From Ruminococcaceae bacterium UBA1405 (GTDB lineage: Bacteria; Bacillota; Clostridia; Oscillospirales; Ruminococcaceae), in contig DBQB01000013.1 in assembly GCA_002305685.1 (NCBI GenBank), forward strand, positions 1 to 8,221: DNA of 8,221 nucleotides, read 5' to 3'. A model generated the notes under the pieces. It did not search any database. It was not told the DNA's origin and saw only the letters and a program-made list of their open reading frames with translations. A program made the translations under genes and the position numbers. The first letter of the stretch is position 1. Each line of letters begins with the position of its first letter. Below are positions 6,248 to 8,221 of this stretch, piece after piece.

Positions 6248-6271
6248 CAAAATAATATTCATATTATTTTG
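6248..6271. repeat. AT-rich palindrome in the fucI/araC intergenic region
   Basis: Two 10-base arms, CAAAATAATA (6248-6257) and TATTATTTTG (6262-6271), pair perfectly around a TTCA spacer. It lies 90 bases upstream of the AraC-family start codon, in a strongly AT-rich patch. It could be an operator, a weak RNA hairpin in the regulator leader, or part of the regulator promoter (TATTAT/TAATAT resemble -10 boxes). There is no T-run directly after it, so a terminator is unlikely. Confidence 0.45.
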
Positions 6272-6360
6272 GCTCTTGAGAAAAATCATCCATCTATCGG
6301 CAACCGGCAGGGAGCGCTTTGCCCTGTGTGGCGCCGCAGATACAAAGGAATGAAATCGGA

Positions 6361-7254
6361 ATGCAGTATTTATCCTACAACGAACGAATCCAGCGGGGAA
6401 CCTTCGATTTCCCCATCGAAATTTACCGGCTCAATCCCTACCATCCTCAGTATGTGATGGCGTTTCACTGGCACGTGGAATACGAAATGATCCGGATCCG
6501 CCGCGGTACCTTCCGCCTGACCCTGGACGATCAGGAGTTTACCATCCGGGCCGGGGATCTGGTTTTTGTCAGCAGCGGTACCCTCCACGCCGGCATTCCC
6601 GACGGGTGTGTCTACGACTGTATCGTATTTGATATGCGGATGCTCATGCGGCAGGACCATGCTTGCCATCCGCTGTTACAGCGGATTTTGGACGGTGAGA
6701 TCTGGATCGACCAGCAGATGCCCCGGGAGGATGCCCAGTTAAACCAGGTGGTTGACACCCTTTTTGACGCCATGGAATCCAAAAACCCCGGTTACCAGCT
6801 GATTGTGCAGGGATGTCTCTATCAGTTTTTCGGACTGGTGCTGCAAAAAGGATACTATGCCTGCGCCCCTGCGCAGAGTCATCGCAATTATAAAAAGGTG
6901 GGACAGCTCAAAAAGGCGCTGTCCCTCATCGAGGAGAATTACAGCGCTCCCTTGACGCTGGATCAGCTTTCCGCCGCCGCCGGGATGTCTCCCAAATACT
7001 TCTGCCGCTTTTTCCAGGAGATGACCCACCACACCCCCATCGAGTATCTGAATATCTGCCGGATCGAGCACGCCTGTTATCAGCTGATTACCACCGGGCA
7101 ATCTGTCACCGATGTGGCTTTTAGCTGTGGGTTCAATGATCTGAGTTATTTTATCAAGACGTTCCGGCGCTACAAAGGGACGACCCCCAAACGATATTTG
7201 AACGGCGCCGCCCAGTCCCGGGGGAGCCGGAACCCGGCCGTGCAACAGGGCTAG
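6361..7254 (+). CDS. AraC family transcriptional regulator, likely of fucI
   Basis: The 297-aa product has the usual AraC-type layout. The N-terminal cupin sensor domain spans about residues 18-92, with a FHWHVEYEM segment (35-43), GTFRLTLDDQEF and LHAG (75-78). A helical linker runs to about 178. The C-terminal DNA-binding domain (about 180-282) has two helix-turn-helix units: LTLDQLSAAAGMSPKYFCRF (198-217) and VTDVAFSCGFNDLSYFIKTF (249-268). It ends with the family hallmark GTTPKRY. I chose the ATG at 6361, with AAGGAA (6345-6350) 10 bases upstream; the frame extends to a TTG at 6319 but those 14 residues look non-coding. It is divergent from fucI across 221 bases, the classic arrangement for a local sugar-responsive activator. 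The ligand (fucose, fuculose or a phosphate) is not deducible. The tail after 282 is low-complexity and GC-rich. Confidence 0.92.
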   Translation: MQYLSYNERIQRGTFDFPIEIYRLNPYHPQYVMAFHWHVEYEMIRIRRGTFRLTLDDQEFTIRAGDLVFVSSGTLHAGIPDGCVYDCIVFDMRMLMRQDHACHPLLQRILDGEIWIDQQMPREDAQLNQVVDTLFDAMESKNPGYQLIVQGCLYQFFGLVLQKGYYACAPAQSHRNYKKVGQLKKALSLIEENYSAPLTLDQLSAAAGMSPKYFCRFFQEMTHHTPIEYLNICRIEHACYQLITTGQSVTDVAFSCGFNDLSYFIKTFRRYKGTTPKRYLNGAAQSRGSRNPAVQQG

Positions 7255-7267
7255 CTTTTCCCAGCTA

Positions 7268-7296
7268 TTTACTTTCCCAAAAGAATGTTCTATACT
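7268..7296 (+). promoter_or_regulatory. Candidate promoter of the mscS-family gene
   Basis: TTTACT (7268-7273) and TATACT (7291-7296) are 17 bases apart, a fair sigma-A match, 43 bases before the channel start codon. No terminator is visible after the regulator stop at 7254, so read-through from the regulator gene is also possible. Confidence 0.5.
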
Positions 7297-7338
7297 GGAT
7301 GTGCTATTTGGGATGATCTGAAAGGAGCAGGATGTATT

Positions 7339-8163
7339 ATGACGCTACAGGGAATTTTGGATTTTTCTGTGGGATCGCTGAGTGTGGGCGGTGTGGTCAA
7401 CGCGGCGGTTTTGCTGGTGATCTGTCTGATTATCATCAAATTTATCATGAAGATGGTGGAAAAGGTACTCAGTGTCAACCATCATATTCCGCCTTCCTTT
7501 TATACCTTTATCCGTTCCGGTATGAAAGTGGCGCTCTATTTTGTAACGGTTCTGATTGTTACCGGAAGCCTGGGAATTGAAACTTCATCGCTGCTGGCGG
7601 TGTTCAGCCTGGTAGGTTTGGCGTTCTCCCTGGCGCTGCAAAATTCTCTTTCCAACCTGGCCAGCGGTGTGCTGCTGCTGGTTACCAAGCCTTTTGAGGT
7701 GGGGAATTTTGTGGATGCCGCCGGCATCAGCGGTACCGTTGCGGAGATCGGACTGATTCACACCCGCATCACCACCCCCAACAATGAGGATATCTTTGTG
7801 CCCAACAGCGAAATTTCCGCCGGAAAGGTGACCAACTATTCCAGCCAGAAATCTCGGCGCATCAATATTGCCATCACCGCCTCCTATGATTCCCCGGTGG
7901 ATACCGTTAAAAATGCGCTGCTGCAGGCGGTGGAGCGCACCGAAAATGTGCTGGCCGACCCGGCGCCCTTTATCCGTCTCTCCAACTATAAGGACAGCAG
8001 CATCGAATATACGGTGCGCGTCTGGGCCAACAACAGCGATTACTGGGCGGTGTACTTTGATCTGCTGGAAAACATCAGCGTGACCTTTGAGGAGAACGAC
8101 GTGGAGATGACCTACAACCATCTGAACATTCACATGATCGAGGATCGCAAAAAAGAATCCTGA
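7339..8163 (+). CDS. Small-conductance mechanosensitive channel (MscS family)
   Basis: The inner-membrane heptameric channel opens under membrane tension to release solutes on osmotic downshock. The 274-aa product is close to E. coli MscS (286 aa). Hydrophobic segments at about 17-38 and 60-80 are TM1 and TM2. The pore helix TM3 (about 84-116) carries GLAFSLALQNSLSNLASG (93-110), and the beta domain follows with KPFEVGNFVD and VPNSEI (154-159). A C-terminal alpha/beta domain reads to TYNHLNIHMIE. Relative to E. coli, the hinge and packing glycines 101, 108 and 113 are replaced by Ser90, Ser97 and Asn102, while the pore leucines 105 and 109 are kept as Leu94 and Leu98. The ATG at 7339 has GGAG (7324-7327) 11 bases upstream; an earlier in-frame ATG at 7285 lies before that site and overlaps the promoter. 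It has no evident tie to fucose use. Confidence 0.93.
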   Translation: MTLQGILDFSVGSLSVGGVVNAAVLLVICLIIIKFIMKMVEKVLSVNHHIPPSFYTFIRSGMKVALYFVTVLIVTGSLGIETSSLLAVFSLVGLAFSLALQNSLSNLASGVLLLVTKPFEVGNFVDAAGISGTVAEIGLIHTRITTPNNEDIFVPNSEISAGKVTNYSSQKSRRINIAITASYDSPVDTVKNALLQAVERTENVLADPAPFIRLSNYKDSSIEYTVRVWANNSDYWAVYFDLLENISVTFEENDVEMTYNHLNIHMIEDRKKES

Positions 8164-8187
8164 GCCGCCTGGATAGCCCGGCTTTTA
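8163..8187 (+). terminator. Possible weak terminator after the channel gene
   Basis: AGCCG (8163-8167) pairs with CGGCT (8179-8183) across an 11-base loop and is followed by TTTAA. The stem is only 5 bp, so this is tentative. The remaining bases to 8221 show no start of a further gene that I can support. Confidence 0.25.
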
Positions 8188-8221
8188 AACGGCAGCTGGA
8201 CCCGTTGCAAAATTGAAAAAT

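Noticed and set aside
6319..6360. N-terminal extension of the AraC-family protein from a TTG start
   Set aside because: The 14 added residues lack conservation-like character, and the ATG at 6361 has a suitable upstream AAGGAA.
7275..7313. Inverted repeat TCCCAAA / TTTGGGA around the channel promoter -10
   Set aside because: Seven-base arms with a 25-base spacer are weak and could occur by chance; not enough to call an operator.

Overview
The window reads as a chromosomal piece of a moderately GC-rich Firmicute, most likely a gut-type Clostridia (Oscillospirales-like). This rests on purine-rich AAAGGAG-type ribosome binding sites, standard code, tight operons with ATGA overlaps, a Firmicutes-style signal peptide and the fucose-use genes. 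The assignment is inference; no marker gene is present. No rRNA, tRNA, CRISPR array, transposase or phage gene was seen.

Left block (97-3205, + strand): an apparent operon of tenA (thiaminase II family), thiD (HMP/HMP-P kinase), a small P-loop kinase-like protein, a 17-codon mini-ORF with a strong Shine-Dalgarno, and an exported/membrane protein of unknown function. It closes at a 16-bp perfect hairpin plus a T-rich tail. TenA and ThiD make a pyrimidine-salvage pair: TenA releases the hydroxymethyl-pyrimidine from damaged thiamin and ThiD phosphorylates it twice. No other thiamin gene and no TPP riboswitch is visible.

Middle block (3229-6139, - strand): fucI (L-fucose isomerase), then a low-GC P-loop kinase-like gene, then fucU (L-fucose mutarotase). 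FucU interconverts the anomers of L-fucose and FucI converts fucose to fuculose; the kinase, aldolase and transporter of the pathway are not here. An intrinsic terminator sits between fucI and the two downstream genes.

Right block (6140-8163): a divergent intergenic region, rich in inverted and direct repeats, separates fucI from an AraC-family regulator that probably controls it. A small-conductance mechanosensitive channel (MscS family) with its own candidate promoter follows. The window ends 58 bases after the channel stop.

No wholly new system is evident. The most interesting features are the fucI/araC regulatory architecture, the coupled mini-ORF between the kinase and membrane-protein genes, and the compositionally distinct kinase gene behind a terminator inside the fuc cluster.
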